Below, piece after piece: positions 36,827-45,560 of a stretch of DNA of 64,000 nucleotides. Source of the DNA: Pseudomonadota bacterium (GTDB lineage: Bacteria; Pseudomonadota; Alphaproteobacteria; Acetobacterales; Acetobacteraceae); assembly GCA_021801255.1 (NCBI GenBank), contig JAJYYH010000002.1, positions 1 through 64,000 on the forward strand, in the 5' to 3' direction. The notes under the pieces were generated by a model, which was given only the letters and a program-made list of their open reading frames with translations, did no database searches and had not been told where the DNA came from. Position 1 is the stretch's first letter. Each line of letters begins with the position of its first letter. Both the position numbers and the translations under genes were made by a program.

Positions 36827-37357
36827 ATGGCCAAGCGTTGGTACGTGGTGCACGTCTATTCGGGATTCGAGAAGAAGATCGCCCAGCAGATCAAGGAGCA
36901 AGCGGCCCAGAAAGGCCTCGCCGAGGAGATCGGCGAGGTGATGGTGCCGGCCGAGGAAGTGGTCGAGATGCGGCGCGGCCAGAAGGTCAACGCCGAGCGC
37001 AAGTTCTTCCCCGGCTATGTTCTGGTGAACATGGAGCTCTCCGACGAGGCCTGGCATCTGGTGAAAAACACGCCGAAAGTGACCGGCTTCCTTGGTAGCA
37101 AGACACGGCCCTCGCCGATCTCGGACGCCGAGGCCGAACGGGTCATGAACCAGACCCGCGAGGGGGTCGAGCATCCGCGCCCCTCGGTGCTGTTCGAGGT
37201 CGGCGAGCAGGTGCGGGTCGCCGATGGTCCCTTTACCAGTTTCAATGGCACCGTCGAGGAAGTGGACGAGGAAAAAGGCCGGGTGAAGGTCAGCGTCTCG
37301 ATTTTTGGCCGAGCGACGCCGGTTGATCTCGAATACGGGCAGGTCGAGAAGATGTAG
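36827..37357 (+). CDS. nusG: Transcription termination/antitermination protein NusG
   Basis: A 176-residue NusG with an N-terminal NGN domain (MAKRWYVVHVYSGFEKKIAQ, FFPGYVLVNM) that binds RNA polymerase, a linker, and a C-terminal KOW domain (GEQVRVADGPFTSFNGTVEEV) that contacts Rho or ribosomal protein S10. ATG 36827 gives the canonical N-terminus. In most bacteria rplK follows; here a periplasmic binding protein gene begins 40 bp later, so the secE-nusG-rplKAJL-rpoBC string is broken at this point. Confidence 0.96.
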   Translation: MAKRWYVVHVYSGFEKKIAQQIKEQAAQKGLAEEIGEVMVPAEEVVEMRRGQKVNAERKFFPGYVLVNMELSDEAWHLVKNTPKVTGFLGSKTRPSPISDAEAERVMNQTREGVEHPRPSVLFEVGEQVRVADGPFTSFNGTVEEVDEEKGRVKVSVSIFGRATPVDLEYGQVEKM

Positions 37358-37397
37358 CGCGCCGCGGCGGCGGCGCCGTTTGGGAGGAATAAAAGCG

Positions 37398-38639
37398 ATG
37401 AAAAAATTCGGCCGATGTCCGTCTGCCGCCTTGCTCGGGGTGCTGGTTTTCGCCCCGTTCCTCGGTCTGTCCTCGCACCCGGCGCTGGCCGAGGTGCCGG
37501 GCGATGTCGTGCGCATCGGCGTGCTCGACGACATGAGCGGCCCCTTCGCCGATCAGGGCGGCGCGGGTGCGGTGGTCGCGGCGCGGCTCGCGGCGGAGGA
37601 TTTCGGCCCCGAGAGCGGCGGTCTCAAGGTCGAGATCCTTGCCGCCGATCACCAGAACAAGCCCGATATCGGCACCGCGATCGCGCGGCGCTGGGTCGAT
37701 GAGCAGGGGGTGGACGCCGTCGTCGCCCTGCCCAATTCCGGGGTCGCGCTGGCGGTTGCCGCGGTGATGGCGGAACGGCACCGCACCGCGCTGGCCTCAA
37801 GCGCGCTGACCTCCGATCTCACCGGCAAATCCTGCCAGCCGACCACCGTGCAATGGGTCAGCGACACTTGGGCGCAAGGCGCCAGCACCGCCCATGCGAT
37901 GGTCGCGCGCAACCTCAAGACCTGGTATTTCCTCACGGTCGATTACGCTCTCGGCCACACCCTCGAGCGCGACGCGACGACGACGCTGGTGGCGCTCGGC
38001 GGCAAGGTGCTGGGCAGCGCGACCGCGCCGCTCGGCACCAGCGATTTCTCCTCGCCGCTGCTCCAAGCGGCCAATTCTGGAGCTCAGGTGCTGGCGCTCG
38101 CCAATACCGGGGCCGATGCGATCAACGCCATCAAGCAGGCGGCCGAGTTCGGGCTCGGCGCCAAGGGCACGCAGCTTGCCGCGCTGTTCCTGCAGATTTC
38201 CGATATCCATGCGCTCGGCCTCAAGACTGCGGCGGGGTTGCAACTGGTCGAGGCGTTCTATTGGGATAGCAACGAGACGACCCGCGCCTGGAGCCAACGC
38301 TTCGCCGCCCGCATGCAGGGCCGTATGCCGACCGAGGACCAGGCCGGTGTCTATTCCGCCACCCTCGCCTATCTGCGCGCGGTGCGTGCCGCCCGTAGCA
38401 TCGAGGGTGAGGCGGTGGTGCGGCAGATGGAGAGCGCGCCGATTGCCGATCCGCTGTTCGGCACGGTGACTATCCGCCCGGATGGGCGGGCGGTGCATGC
38501 GATGTATCTGTTCCAGGTCAAAACCCCGGCTGAAAGTCACGGCGAATGGGATCTCTACAAGCTCGTCGCGACCATTCCCGGCGAGAGCGCCTTTCGCCCG
38601 CTCGCCGCCGGCGGCTGCCGGTTGGTGGCCGGGAGATGA
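37398..38639 (+). CDS. ABC transporter substrate-binding protein (branched-chain amino acid type)
   Basis: A 413-residue periplasmic binding protein of the Leu/Ile/Val (type I fold, Peripla_BP_6) family. The signal peptide MKKFGRCPSAALLGVLVFAP ends near ALAEVPGD; the mature protein starts VRIGVLDDMSGPFADQGG and contains ADHQNKPDIGTAIARRWVDE, typical for this group. Related proteins bind branched-chain or aromatic amino acids, amides or small aromatic acids. No permease or ATPase genes are adjacent, so it is an orphan receptor. ATG 37398 is preceded by GGGAGGAAT. Confidence 0.88.
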   Translation: MKKFGRCPSAALLGVLVFAPFLGLSSHPALAEVPGDVVRIGVLDDMSGPFADQGGAGAVVAARLAAEDFGPESGGLKVEILAADHQNKPDIGTAIARRWVDEQGVDAVVALPNSGVALAVAAVMAERHRTALASSALTSDLTGKSCQPTTVQWVSDTWAQGASTAHAMVARNLKTWYFLTVDYALGHTLERDATTTLVALGGKVLGSATAPLGTSDFSSPLLQAANSGAQVLALANTGADAINAIKQAAEFGLGAKGTQLAALFLQISDIHALGLKTAAGLQLVEAFYWDSNETTRAWSQRFAARMQGRMPTEDQAGVYSATLAYLRAVRAARSIEGEAVVRQMESAPIADPLFGTVTIRPDGRAVHAMYLFQVKTPAESHGEWDLYKLVATIPGESAFRPLAAGGCRLVAGR

Positions 38640-38670
38640 AGCGGGGGGCAATGCAAGAGATCGGGCGGGA

Positions 38671-39285
38671 TCAGGCGGCTTTTTGCAGAGCCGGGGCGCG
38701 CGTGAGGCGGACGACAATCGGGCGGTGATCGGAGGAGCCGCGCGGGAGCACCGCACGGTCCTGGCAGATCAGGCCACGGGCGAGACAGCGGTCGATGCGC
38801 AGCGGCAACACCTCGCCCATCACATGTGTCGGCTGGCGCGGGCCGACATCCTGGAAGCCGGGGAGCAGCGCCGGGCCGAGCAGGTTGAAATCGCCGAGCA
38901 CCGCGGCATGCGCCGGCAGCGCCTTGCCGATACGGCGCAGCTGCCGCCGGTTCAGCACCTGGCCATGCGAGAGATGGACGTTGGCGAGGGCGAAATCGCC
39001 GAAATCGAGGATCTGACAGACGCGCTGGATGATCGTGCCGGAGGGCAGCCAGAGGACGCGCGCTGGGGCAGCGAAGGGCGCGCGGCTCCAGGTGGCGAGG
39101 CCATGGACGCGCCCGGGCAGCGGCACGCGGGCGTAATCCCCGCCGATCCAGCCGGGCAGTTGGTTCATCGCCTCGGTTGCCTCCTGCATCAGCAGGATAT
39201 CGGGGCGCTCGTGGTGGATCAGGCGCACGACATCCTCAAGCGAGGCGCCCTTCAGGCGAAGGAGGTTCCAGCTGATGATCTTCAT
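38671..39285 (-). CDS. Endonuclease/exonuclease/phosphatase family protein
   Basis: A 204-residue member of the EEP metal-dependent phosphodiesterase fold. SWNLLRLKG supplies the first Asn, LLMQEATEAM the metal-binding Glu, ANVHLSHG the catalytic His region, LGDFNLLG the Asp-x-Asn pair, and SSDHRPIVV the terminal Asp-His. All catalytic positions appear intact. There is no signal peptide, so it acts in the cytoplasm. The substrate (DNA, lipid or other phosphodiester) is unknown; the protein is shorter than Xth-type AP endonucleases and lacks their conserved DNA-binding insertions. Confidence 0.85.
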   Translation of the reverse strand: MKIISWNLLRLKGASLEDVVRLIHHERPDILLMQEATEAMNQLPGWIGGDYARVPLPGRVHGLATWSRAPFAAPARVLWLPSGTIIQRVCQILDFGDFALANVHLSHGQVLNRRQLRRIGKALPAHAAVLGDFNLLGPALLPGFQDVGPRQPTHVMGEVLPLRIDRCLARGLICQDRAVLPRGSSDHRPIVVRLTRAPALQKAA

Positions 39286-39360
39286 GGGGTGCCATGCCTA
39301 GCCGAATGTGACAGGAAGATGAAATGGCAATTTCGTGTACAAATTGCTACCGGGGAAAAA

Positions 39361-40296
39361 ATGATCCCTGGCATCGGTTTGGGCGGACCCGGGTCGGGCA
39401 TGTTCAGGCGGGCGGGTGAGGTGAGACAGGCAAGCCGCAGCCGTGCGTTCCAGGCGCTCGCCTTGGCGGTCCTCGTGACGCTGGCGGCGTGGCCGCTGGC
39501 GGCCGCGCCGACGCCACCAGCGGCGCCGGATCTGCCGGTGAGCGCCCGCATCACCCTCCCGGCCCCCGACATCGATCCCTCGCCGCCGCTCGCCCCGGCA
39601 TCCTGTCCCGTGCCCGCGGCGTTGACCACGGCGGGTCTGCCGCTCGGGGCGGTGCGCGCGGCGTTGCGCCCCGGCGGGCATCTGGAGATTCTCGCCGTCG
39701 GCTCGGGCAGCATCCTCGGCCCGCCGCCCGGGGAGGTGTTCGATTCATTTCCCTACCGGCTAGCGCAGGCGCTCAAAGGAACGGCGCCGGGGGCGGAAAT
39801 CGTGCTCAGCCTTTATGGCGGGCGCGGACTGACGGCGGCGACCCTCGCGGCGACCCTCGACCAGACGCTCGCGGCGCGGCCGGCGCAGCTCGTGCTGTGG
39901 CAGACCGGGACGATCGAGGCACTGCGCCAGCTGCCGCCACCGGCTCTGGCCCACGCCCTTGACGAGGGTGCGGCGCGGGTGCGCGCCAGCGGCGCGGCGC
40001 TGATCCTGATTGACCCGCCCTATAGCCGGTTTCTCCGCATGCATGCCGATCTCGCACCCTATGAGGCGGTGCTGCGCGGCGCCGCGACCTTGCCCGGGGT
40101 GATGCTGTTCCCGCGCTTCGATCTGATGCGCGGCTGGGCCAAGGGCGGCGGGATCGATCTCGAACGGGTGGGGCGGGCCGAACGGCGGGCCGAGGCACGG
40201 CGGCTGCAGGCCTGTCTCGGCCGGGCGCTGGCCCAGCAGGTGCTGAGCGGCGTCGCCCTCGCCGCGCCCGCAATGGGACCGCGCCTCGGGCGCTGA
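39361..40296 (+). CDS. SGNH-like secreted protein of uncertain function
   Basis: A 311-residue product with an N-terminal membrane-targeting segment (FQALALAVLVTLAAWPLAAAP) and a Pro-rich linker, then a domain resembling SGNH/GDSL hydrolases. ILAVGSGSILGPP stands where block I (GDS) would be, and the LYGGRGLTAATLAATLDQTL and LVLWQTGTIEAL segments correspond to later blocks. The classic GDSL Asp-Ser is changed to Gly-Ser and the block III Asn is not evident, so catalysis is doubtful. ATG 39361 has CCGGGGAAAAA before it; ATG 39400 is an alternative. The closest analogues I can think of are SGNH proteins linked to polysaccharide export or acetylation. Confidence 0.55.
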   Translation: MIPGIGLGGPGSGMFRRAGEVRQASRSRAFQALALAVLVTLAAWPLAAAPTPPAAPDLPVSARITLPAPDIDPSPPLAPASCPVPAALTTAGLPLGAVRAALRPGGHLEILAVGSGSILGPPPGEVFDSFPYRLAQALKGTAPGAEIVLSLYGGRGLTAATLAATLDQTLAARPAQLVLWQTGTIEALRQLPPPALAHALDEGAARVRASGAALILIDPPYSRFLRMHADLAPYEAVLRGAATLPGVMLFPRFDLMRGWAKGGGIDLERVGRAERRAEARRLQACLGRALAQQVLSGVALAAPAMGPRLGR

Positions 40297-40438
40297 GGCG
40301 CATGGCGCGGCAGATGATCGGCGACCTTGGTGAAACATCGCGAGACCCCTACTTGATTGCCCATCCCAGGTCGGCTAGGCCAGAGACCAGGGCCGGAGTG
40401 ACCTATCCGGCACGTCGGAAAAGCAGGATGATCGGCCG

Positions 40439-41365
40439 ATGCGGATTCTTGGACGGCGATGCGCGGTATTGCTCGCGACGCTCAGCTTTCTCTTCGCGCC
40501 AGCCCAGGTGATGTGGGCCGGAAGGGCTCTGGCGCAGGCGGCCGGGGCGCAGGCGGCCGGCGAGGCTTCGGCGGTGCATGCGCCGACCCCCTGGGAGATG
40601 GCCATGCAGCCGGGGTTCAGCCCGGTGAAGCGCGATATCATAGACCTGCACGACCTCGTGCTGGTGATCATCACCCTGATCACCCTGTTCGTGGGCGCGC
40701 TGCTGATCTGGGTCATGCTGCGCTACAGCGCCAAGCGCAATCCGGACCCGAGCCGCGTCAGCCACAACACCTTGATCGAGGTTCTGTGGACGGTGTTGCC
40801 GATCCTGATCCTGGTGGTCATCGCCATCCCATCCTTCCGGCTGGTCTATTATGAGGATCGCACCCACGATCCGGCGCTGACCATCAAGGTCACGGGACAC
40901 CAGTGGTATTGGGAATACACCTATCCCGACCAGGGGAATCTCGACATCGAGAGTCGCATCATTCCCGATAGCCAGCTCAAGCCCGGCCAGATGCGGCTTC
41001 TGGAAGTGGATAATCCGCTGGTGGTGCCGGTCGGCAAGGACATCCGTATCCTCACCACCAGTTCGGACGTGATCCATAGCTTCTTCATCCCGAGCCTGGG
41101 CGTGCAGCGCTATGCCATTCCCGGCCGGACCATTGAAACCTGGGTGAGGGTCGATAAGCCGGGTAGATTTTATGGCGAATGCAACCAGGTATGTGGCATG
41201 AACCACAGCCAGATGCCGATCGTGGTCGAAGCGCTCAGCGAGCAGGATTTCAAATCCTGGACGGAAAAGGCGAAGGCGGCGCAGCAGACCTCGGAGAATG
41301 GGATTTCGGCACCGGAAACCCCGCGCTTCGCCGCGGCGGGCGGCTTGCTGGATCAGGCACGCTGA
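40439..41365 (+). CDS. ctaC: Cytochrome c oxidase subunit II
   Basis: Receives electrons from cytochrome c at the CuA centre of the aa3-type oxidase. The 308-residue product has a signal peptide (CAVLLATLSFLFAPAQVMWA), two transmembrane helices (VLVIITLITLFVGALLIWVM and EVLWTVLPILILVVIAIPSF), the aromatic GHQWYWEYTYPD electron-entry motif, and the CuA site ending GECNQVCGMNHSQMP with ligands Cys248, Cys252, His256 and Met259. The residue usually Glu in CSEIC-type motifs is Gln250. There is no fused cytochrome c domain. It is the first gene of the oxidase operon. Confidence 0.95.
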   Translation: MRILGRRCAVLLATLSFLFAPAQVMWAGRALAQAAGAQAAGEASAVHAPTPWEMAMQPGFSPVKRDIIDLHDLVLVIITLITLFVGALLIWVMLRYSAKRNPDPSRVSHNTLIEVLWTVLPILILVVIAIPSFRLVYYEDRTHDPALTIKVTGHQWYWEYTYPDQGNLDIESRIIPDSQLKPGQMRLLEVDNPLVVPVGKDIRILTTSSDVIHSFFIPSLGVQRYAIPGRTIETWVRVDKPGRFYGECNQVCGMNHSQMPIVVEALSEQDFKSWTEKAKAAQQTSENGISAPETPRFAAAGGLLDQAR

Positions 41366-41426
41366 TCGATAAAGCGCGGCGCTGGTCCCGCCCCGCGGGC
41401 AGCGCCTTTCGAGGAGTTGAGCAACG

Positions 41427-43025
41427 ATGGCAAGTGCGACCACCCACGACCACGCCCACGGCGAGCATCACGGGCATTATCCGGGATTCGCGGCGCGCTG
41501 GTTGTTCAGCACCAACCATAAGGATATCGGCACGCTCTATCTGATCTACGCCGCGGTCGCCTCGGTGATTGGTGGCGGCCTGTCGATGATCATGCGCGCG
41601 CAATTGATGTATCCCGGCCAGCATATCGTCGAGAACGGCCAGATCTGGAACACCATCGTCACCGCGCACGGCTTGATCATGATTTTCCTGGTGGTCATGC
41701 CGGCGTTGATCGGCGGCTTCGGCAACTGGTTCGTGCCGCTGTTGATCGGCGCCCCCGACATGGCGTTTCCGCGCCTCAACAACATCAGCTTCTGGCTGCT
41801 GGTGCCGGCCCTGCTATTGATCTGCACCGGGTTGCTGATGGGCGAATCGGGTTCCGGCTGGACGCTCTATCCACCGCTCTCGAACGCCATGTACGAACCC
41901 GGACCGGGGATGGATTTCACCCTGTTCGCGCTCCACCTCGCCGGCATCTCATCGCTGCTCGGCGCCATCAACTTCATCACCACGATTTTCAACATGCGCG
42001 CTCCCGGCATGACGCTGCATAAGATGCCGCTTTTCGTGTGGAGCATACTCATCACCGCTTTTCTGCTCCTGCTTTCGATCCCGGTGCTCGCCGGCGCCAT
42101 CACCATGCTGATCACCGACCGTAATTTCGGCACGACGTTCTTCGATCCCCAGGGCGGCGGCGATCCCGTGCTATTCCAACATCTGTTCTGGTTCTTCGGT
42201 CATCCCGAAGTCTACATCATGATCCTGCCGGCCTTCGGGATCATCAGCCACATCATCTCCACCTTCAGCCATAAGCCGATCTTCGGCTATCTCGGCATGG
42301 CCTATGCCATGGTCGCGATCGGCGTGGTGGGCTTCATGGTGTGGGCGCATCACATGTTCGTCTCCGGCATGGACGTCGATACGCGGGCCTTTTTCATGGC
42401 CGCGACGCTGGTGATCGCGGTGCCGACGGGCGTGAAGATCTTTTCCTGGATCGCCACCATGTGGGGTGGGTCGATCGAGATGACGGTGCCGATGCTGTGG
42501 GCGGTCGGCTTCATCTTCGTCTTCACCATCGGCGGCGTCACCGGCATCGTGCTCGCCAATGCCAGCCTCGATCAGATCCTGCACAACACCTATTACGTGA
42601 TCGCGCATTTCCACTACGTCCTCTCGCTCGGCGCCATATTCGGCATCTTTGCGGGATTTTATTACTGGATCGGCAAGATGACCGGGAAACCTTTCCCGGA
42701 ATTCTGGGCCAAGGTGCATTTCTGGATGTTCTTCGTCGGCGTCAACCTGACCTTCTTCCCGATGCATTTCCTCGGGCTCGCGGGCATGCCGCGCCGCTAT
42801 CCCGACTATCCGGAAGCCTTCGCCGGGTGGAATTTCGTCTCCTCGATCGGCGCCTATATCGCGGGGGCGTCGGCGCTCGTCTTTTTCTACGTCGTGTTCC
42901 GTACCTTCACCTCGAAGGAGCACCTCGCCGATAATTACTGGGGTGCCGGAGCGACGACGCTGGAATGGACGGTGAGTTCGCCGCCGCCCTTCCATACCTA
43001 CGAGGAACTGCCGCAAATTCGCTGA
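41427..43025 (+). CDS. ctaD: Cytochrome c oxidase subunit I
   Basis: The heme a/a3-CuB catalytic subunit, 532 residues with twelve transmembrane helices. [18 protein letters not shown] and [10 protein letters not shown] carry the first heme ligand region; [20 protein letters not shown] holds the CuB His, the cross-linked Tyr and the D-channel Glu; MVWAHHMF supplies two further CuB His; [10 protein letters not shown] holds both heme ligands. The D-channel Asp is in [13 protein letters not shown]. The combination marks an A1-type heme-copper oxidase. The His-rich N-terminus ([14 protein letters not shown]) may bind metal. Confidence 0.97.
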   Translation: MASATTHDHAHGEHHGHYPGFAARWLFSTNHKDIGTLYLIYAAVASVIGGGLSMIMRAQLMYPGQHIVENGQIWNTIVTAHGLIMIFLVVMPALIGGFGNWFVPLLIGAPDMAFPRLNNISFWLLVPALLLICTGLLMGESGSGWTLYPPLSNAMYEPGPGMDFTLFALHLAGISSLLGAINFITTIFNMRAPGMTLHKMPLFVWSILITAFLLLLSIPVLAGAITMLITDRNFGTTFFDPQGGGDPVLFQHLFWFFGHPEVYIMILPAFGIISHIISTFSHKPIFGYLGMAYAMVAIGVVGFMVWAHHMFVSGMDVDTRAFFMAATLVIAVPTGVKIFSWIATMWGGSIEMTVPMLWAVGFIFVFTIGGVTGIVLANASLDQILHNTYYVIAHFHYVLSLGAIFGIFAGFYYWIGKMTGKPFPEFWAKVHFWMFFVGVNLTFFPMHFLGLAGMPRRYPDYPEAFAGWNFVSSIGAYIAGASALVFFYVVFRTFTSKEHLADNYWGAGATTLEWTVSSPPPFHTYEELPQIR

Positions 43026-43055
43026 GCAAACCAGAGGACAGCGACCAGAGGGGCC

Positions 43056-44018
43056 ATGAGCGACGCGGTCTGGAGTGCGCAAGGAGCGGTCGGGCCCGAA
43101 GGCGGGGAGGTTTTCTCCCCGCCCCATTGCTCGTCCGCGACCGTTGGTGACTGGATCAGTCTGCTCAAGCCGCGGGTCATCCTGCTCGTGGTGTTCACCG
43201 GCTTGGTCGGGCTTTGGGTGGCGCCGGGGCGGCTCAACCCGGTTTTGGCGATCGCCGCCATTCTCGCGATCGCGGTCGGCGCGGGCGCGGCGGGCGCGAT
43301 CAATATGTGGTATGACCGCGATATCGATACGCTGATGCGACGCACCCGGCGCCGGCCGATTCCCGCCGGGCGCATCGCACCCGACGAGGCGCTGAGTTTC
43401 GGCATCGCGCTGGCCGCCGCCTCGGTGGGGGTGCTGGGGCTCGCCACTAATTTCGCCGCCGCCCTGGTACTCGCGGTCTCGATCGCCTTCTACGTCGTCG
43501 TCTATACCATGTGGCTGAAGCGGCGGACGCCGCAGAACATTGTGATCGGCGGCGCCGCCGGCGCCTTTCCGCCGCTGATCGGCTGGGTCGCGGTGACCGG
43601 CCACGTCGCCCCGCTGCCGCTGGTGCTGTTCGCCATCATCTTCTTCTGGACGCCGCCGCATTTCTGGTCGCTCTCGCTCTATGCCCATGGCGACTACGCC
43701 CGCGCTGGCGTTCCGATGCTGCCGGTGGTGGCGGGCGCGCGGGCGACGCGGCGGCATATTCTCGGCTATACCCTGCTGCTGGTGCCACTGACGCTGCTGC
43801 CCTGGGGCTTGGGCGAGGCGGGGGTGATCTATGCCATTGCCGCCACCGTGCTGGGCCTCGGCTTTCTCCTCGGGGCCGGGCGGATCATGCGGGACGGTCA
43901 AGATGCCAGCGGGCGCAGCCTTTCCGGCGATGCCCCGGCGCGGGCGACGTTCCGCTATTCCATTCTCTATCTCTTCGCGCTGTTCGCGGCGCTTGCCGTC
44001 GATCATCTGGTGGGCTGA
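43056..44018 (+). CDS. ctaB: Protoheme IX farnesyltransferase
   Basis: Converts heme b to heme o by farnesylation, the first step of heme a synthesis for this oxidase. The 320-residue UbiA-type membrane protein has the Asp-rich motif [12 protein letters not shown] in the cytoplasmic loop after helix 2, the second [20 protein letters not shown] region, and about nine hydrophobic helices. It is inside the cox operon 31 bp after ctaD. ctaA (heme A synthase) is not in this window. Confidence 0.95.
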   Translation: MSDAVWSAQGAVGPEGGEVFSPPHCSSATVGDWISLLKPRVILLVVFTGLVGLWVAPGRLNPVLAIAAILAIAVGAGAAGAINMWYDRDIDTLMRRTRRRPIPAGRIAPDEALSFGIALAAASVGVLGLATNFAAALVLAVSIAFYVVVYTMWLKRRTPQNIVIGGAAGAFPPLIGWVAVTGHVAPLPLVLFAIIFFWTPPHFWSLSLYAHGDYARAGVPMLPVVAGARATRRHILGYTLLLVPLTLLPWGLGEAGVIYAIAATVLGLGFLLGAGRIMRDGQDASGRSLSGDAPARATFRYSILYLFALFAALAVDHLVG

Positions 44019-44021
44019 GCG

Positions 44022-44177
44022 ATGCCCGGAACATCCCCCTCGGAGCCGCCGGCGGTGATTGCGCGGGCCGAGCTTGAACGGCGCCGTCGGACGCGCAACT
44101 GGGCGCTTTTCGTCGTGCTGTTCGCCCTCGCGGGGCTGTTCTTCGCGATCACCATCGCCAAGATGACGCAGCATTGA
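44022..44177 (+). CDS. CoxF-like small membrane protein
   Basis: A 51-residue protein: a charged N-terminal helix (AELERRRRTRN) followed by a single transmembrane helix (WALFVVLFALAGLFFAITI) and a short KMTQH tail. Its place directly after ctaB (three bases) and shape match the small CoxF-like proteins found in alphaproteobacterial cytochrome oxidase operons before cox11. Cox11/CtaG itself is missing here. It is probably an assembly factor or accessory subunit of the oxidase; the name is by position and shape only. Confidence 0.75.
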   Translation: MPGTSPSEPPAVIARAELERRRRTRNWALFVVLFALAGLFFAITIAKMTQH

Positions 44178-44303
44178 CGCGGTTTATCCCTCTGCCCGCG
44201 CTCGCCGATCGCCCGACCCTTGAACGCGCGGCGCTTTTGATGATGATGATGATGCGGTTGACCCACCGGGCGGGTTGCCCGGCAGAGACAAGACGGACAA
44301 GGC

Positions 44304-45152
44304 ATGAGCACTGACACACACGCCGCCACGATTCCGGCCAGTTCCGGCCTGAAGCAGCCCTATCACTTGGTCGATCCCAGCCCGTGGCCTATTGCCGGCG
44401 CGCTCGGCGGCGGATTGACCGTGCTCGGAATCGTCTTTGTCGCGCATTATCACAACTGGGCGCTACTGATCCTGGGCCTGGCCGCGGTGCTGGCGGTGAT
44501 GTTTTTCTGGTGGCGCGATGTCCTCAAGGAAAGCCACACGCCGGGGCTGCATAGCCCGGTGGTGCAGCTTGGCCTGCGCTATGGCATGATGTTCTTCATC
44601 ACCAGCGAGGTGATGTTTTTCGTGGCCTTCTTCTGGGCCTTTTTTAATTTCGCCCTGTTCCCCGAGCATGTCGCTTTTGCCAAGGTGATGATGTGGCCGC
44701 CCGAGGGCATCCGTACCTTCGATCCCTTCCACATCCCCTTCCTCAATACTATGATCCTGCTGCTCTCGGGCACCACCGTCACCTGGGCGCATCACAGCCT
44801 GCTCGAGAACGACCGCAAGGGACTGGTTGTGGGCCTGGCCTTGACGGTGCTGCTCGGCCTCAGCTTCACCGGCTTTCAGGCGCTTGAATATTCGCACGCG
44901 CCGTTCCATTTCGGCGGCACCATCTACCCCTCCGTGTTCTTCCTCGCCACCGGCTTCCACGGCTTCCATGTCATTGTCGGCACGCTGTTCCTGATCGTCT
45001 GCTTCCTCCGCGCCCGCGCCGGTGATTTCACGCCCGAGCGTCATTTCGGCCTCGAGGCGGCCGCTTGGTATTGGCATTTCGTCGATGTGGTCTGGCTGTT
45101 TCTGTTCGTGTGCATCTATTGGTGGGGGGCGTCGGCGGTTTCCGCCGGCTAG
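44304..45152 (+). CDS. ctaE: Cytochrome c oxidase subunit III
   Basis: A 282-residue subunit with seven transmembrane helices. KQPYHLVDPSPWPI at the N-terminus, WWRDVLKE, FITSEVMFFVAFFWAFF with the conserved Glu, TVTWAHHSLLEN, and the C-terminal WYWHFVDVVWLFLFVCIYWWG are all diagnostic of bacterial/mitochondrial subunit III, which stabilises proton uptake by subunit I. It lies 126 bp after the CoxF-like gene across a gap containing a (GAT)5 run and a small CCGGGC/GCCCGG hairpin, where cox11 would be expected. Confidence 0.96.
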   Translation: MSTDTHAATIPASSGLKQPYHLVDPSPWPIAGALGGGLTVLGIVFVAHYHNWALLILGLAAVLAVMFFWWRDVLKESHTPGLHSPVVQLGLRYGMMFFITSEVMFFVAFFWAFFNFALFPEHVAFAKVMMWPPEGIRTFDPFHIPFLNTMILLLSGTTVTWAHHSLLENDRKGLVVGLALTVLLGLSFTGFQALEYSHAPFHFGGTIYPSVFFLATGFHGFHVIVGTLFLIVCFLRARAGDFTPERHFGLEAAAWYWHFVDVVWLFLFVCIYWWGASAVSAG

Positions 45153-45157
45153 CAGCG

Positions 45158-45526
45158 ATGGAGTACCCGGCGCCGTCGGGGTCCATGCTGCTCATCGCGG
45201 CGCTCCGCGGGCGCTGTCCGCGTTGCGGCCGAGGCCCAGTTTTCGCCGGGCTGCTCGCGGTTCGTCCCGCGTGTCCGGTCTGCGGCCTCGATCTCAGCGC
45301 CCATGACGCGGGTGACGGGCCGGCGGTTGCGGTGATGCTGGTGCTTGGCGCGGCGGTGGTGGGGCTCGCCTTCTGGGTGGAATTCACCTTCTCGCCGCCG
45401 CTCTGGGTGCATGCCGTGCTGTGGCCCGTCGTCACCGTGCCGCTCGCCATCCTGATGATGCGGCCGCTGAAGGCGGGGTTGATCGGTTTGCAATACCGCT
45501 ACCGGCGCGCCGAAATGGGGTCTTGA
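45158..45526 (+). CDS. DUF983 family membrane protein
   Basis: A 122-residue protein with two CxxC pairs near the N-terminus (RCPRCGRGPVF and ACPVCGLDLS), a conserved DAGDGPA segment, and two transmembrane helices. DUF983 proteins are regularly found between ctaE and surf1 in alphaproteobacteria, suggesting an oxidase assembly function, perhaps metal binding through the two zinc-ribbon-like pairs. ATG 45158 is five bases after the ctaE stop, so the two are co-translated. Confidence 0.88.
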   Translation: MEYPAPSGSMLLIAALRGRCPRCGRGPVFAGLLAVRPACPVCGLDLSAHDAGDGPAVAVMLVLGAAVVGLAFWVEFTFSPPLWVHAVLWPVVTVPLAILMMRPLKAGLIGLQYRYRRAEMGS

Positions 45527-45560
45527 GGCGGGTGGCTCGCTCCGCCCCGATCGATGGCGC

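Noticed and set aside
42171-44174. A 667-codon frame antisense to ctaD and ctaB
   Set aside because: It is a shadow of strongly conserved cytochrome oxidase genes and reads as low-complexity Asp/Glu/Arg/His sequence.
44239-44253. (GAT)5 run as a phase-variation tract
   Set aside because: It is trinucleotide, short and intergenic, so slippage would not shift a frame; no dependent promoter is visible.
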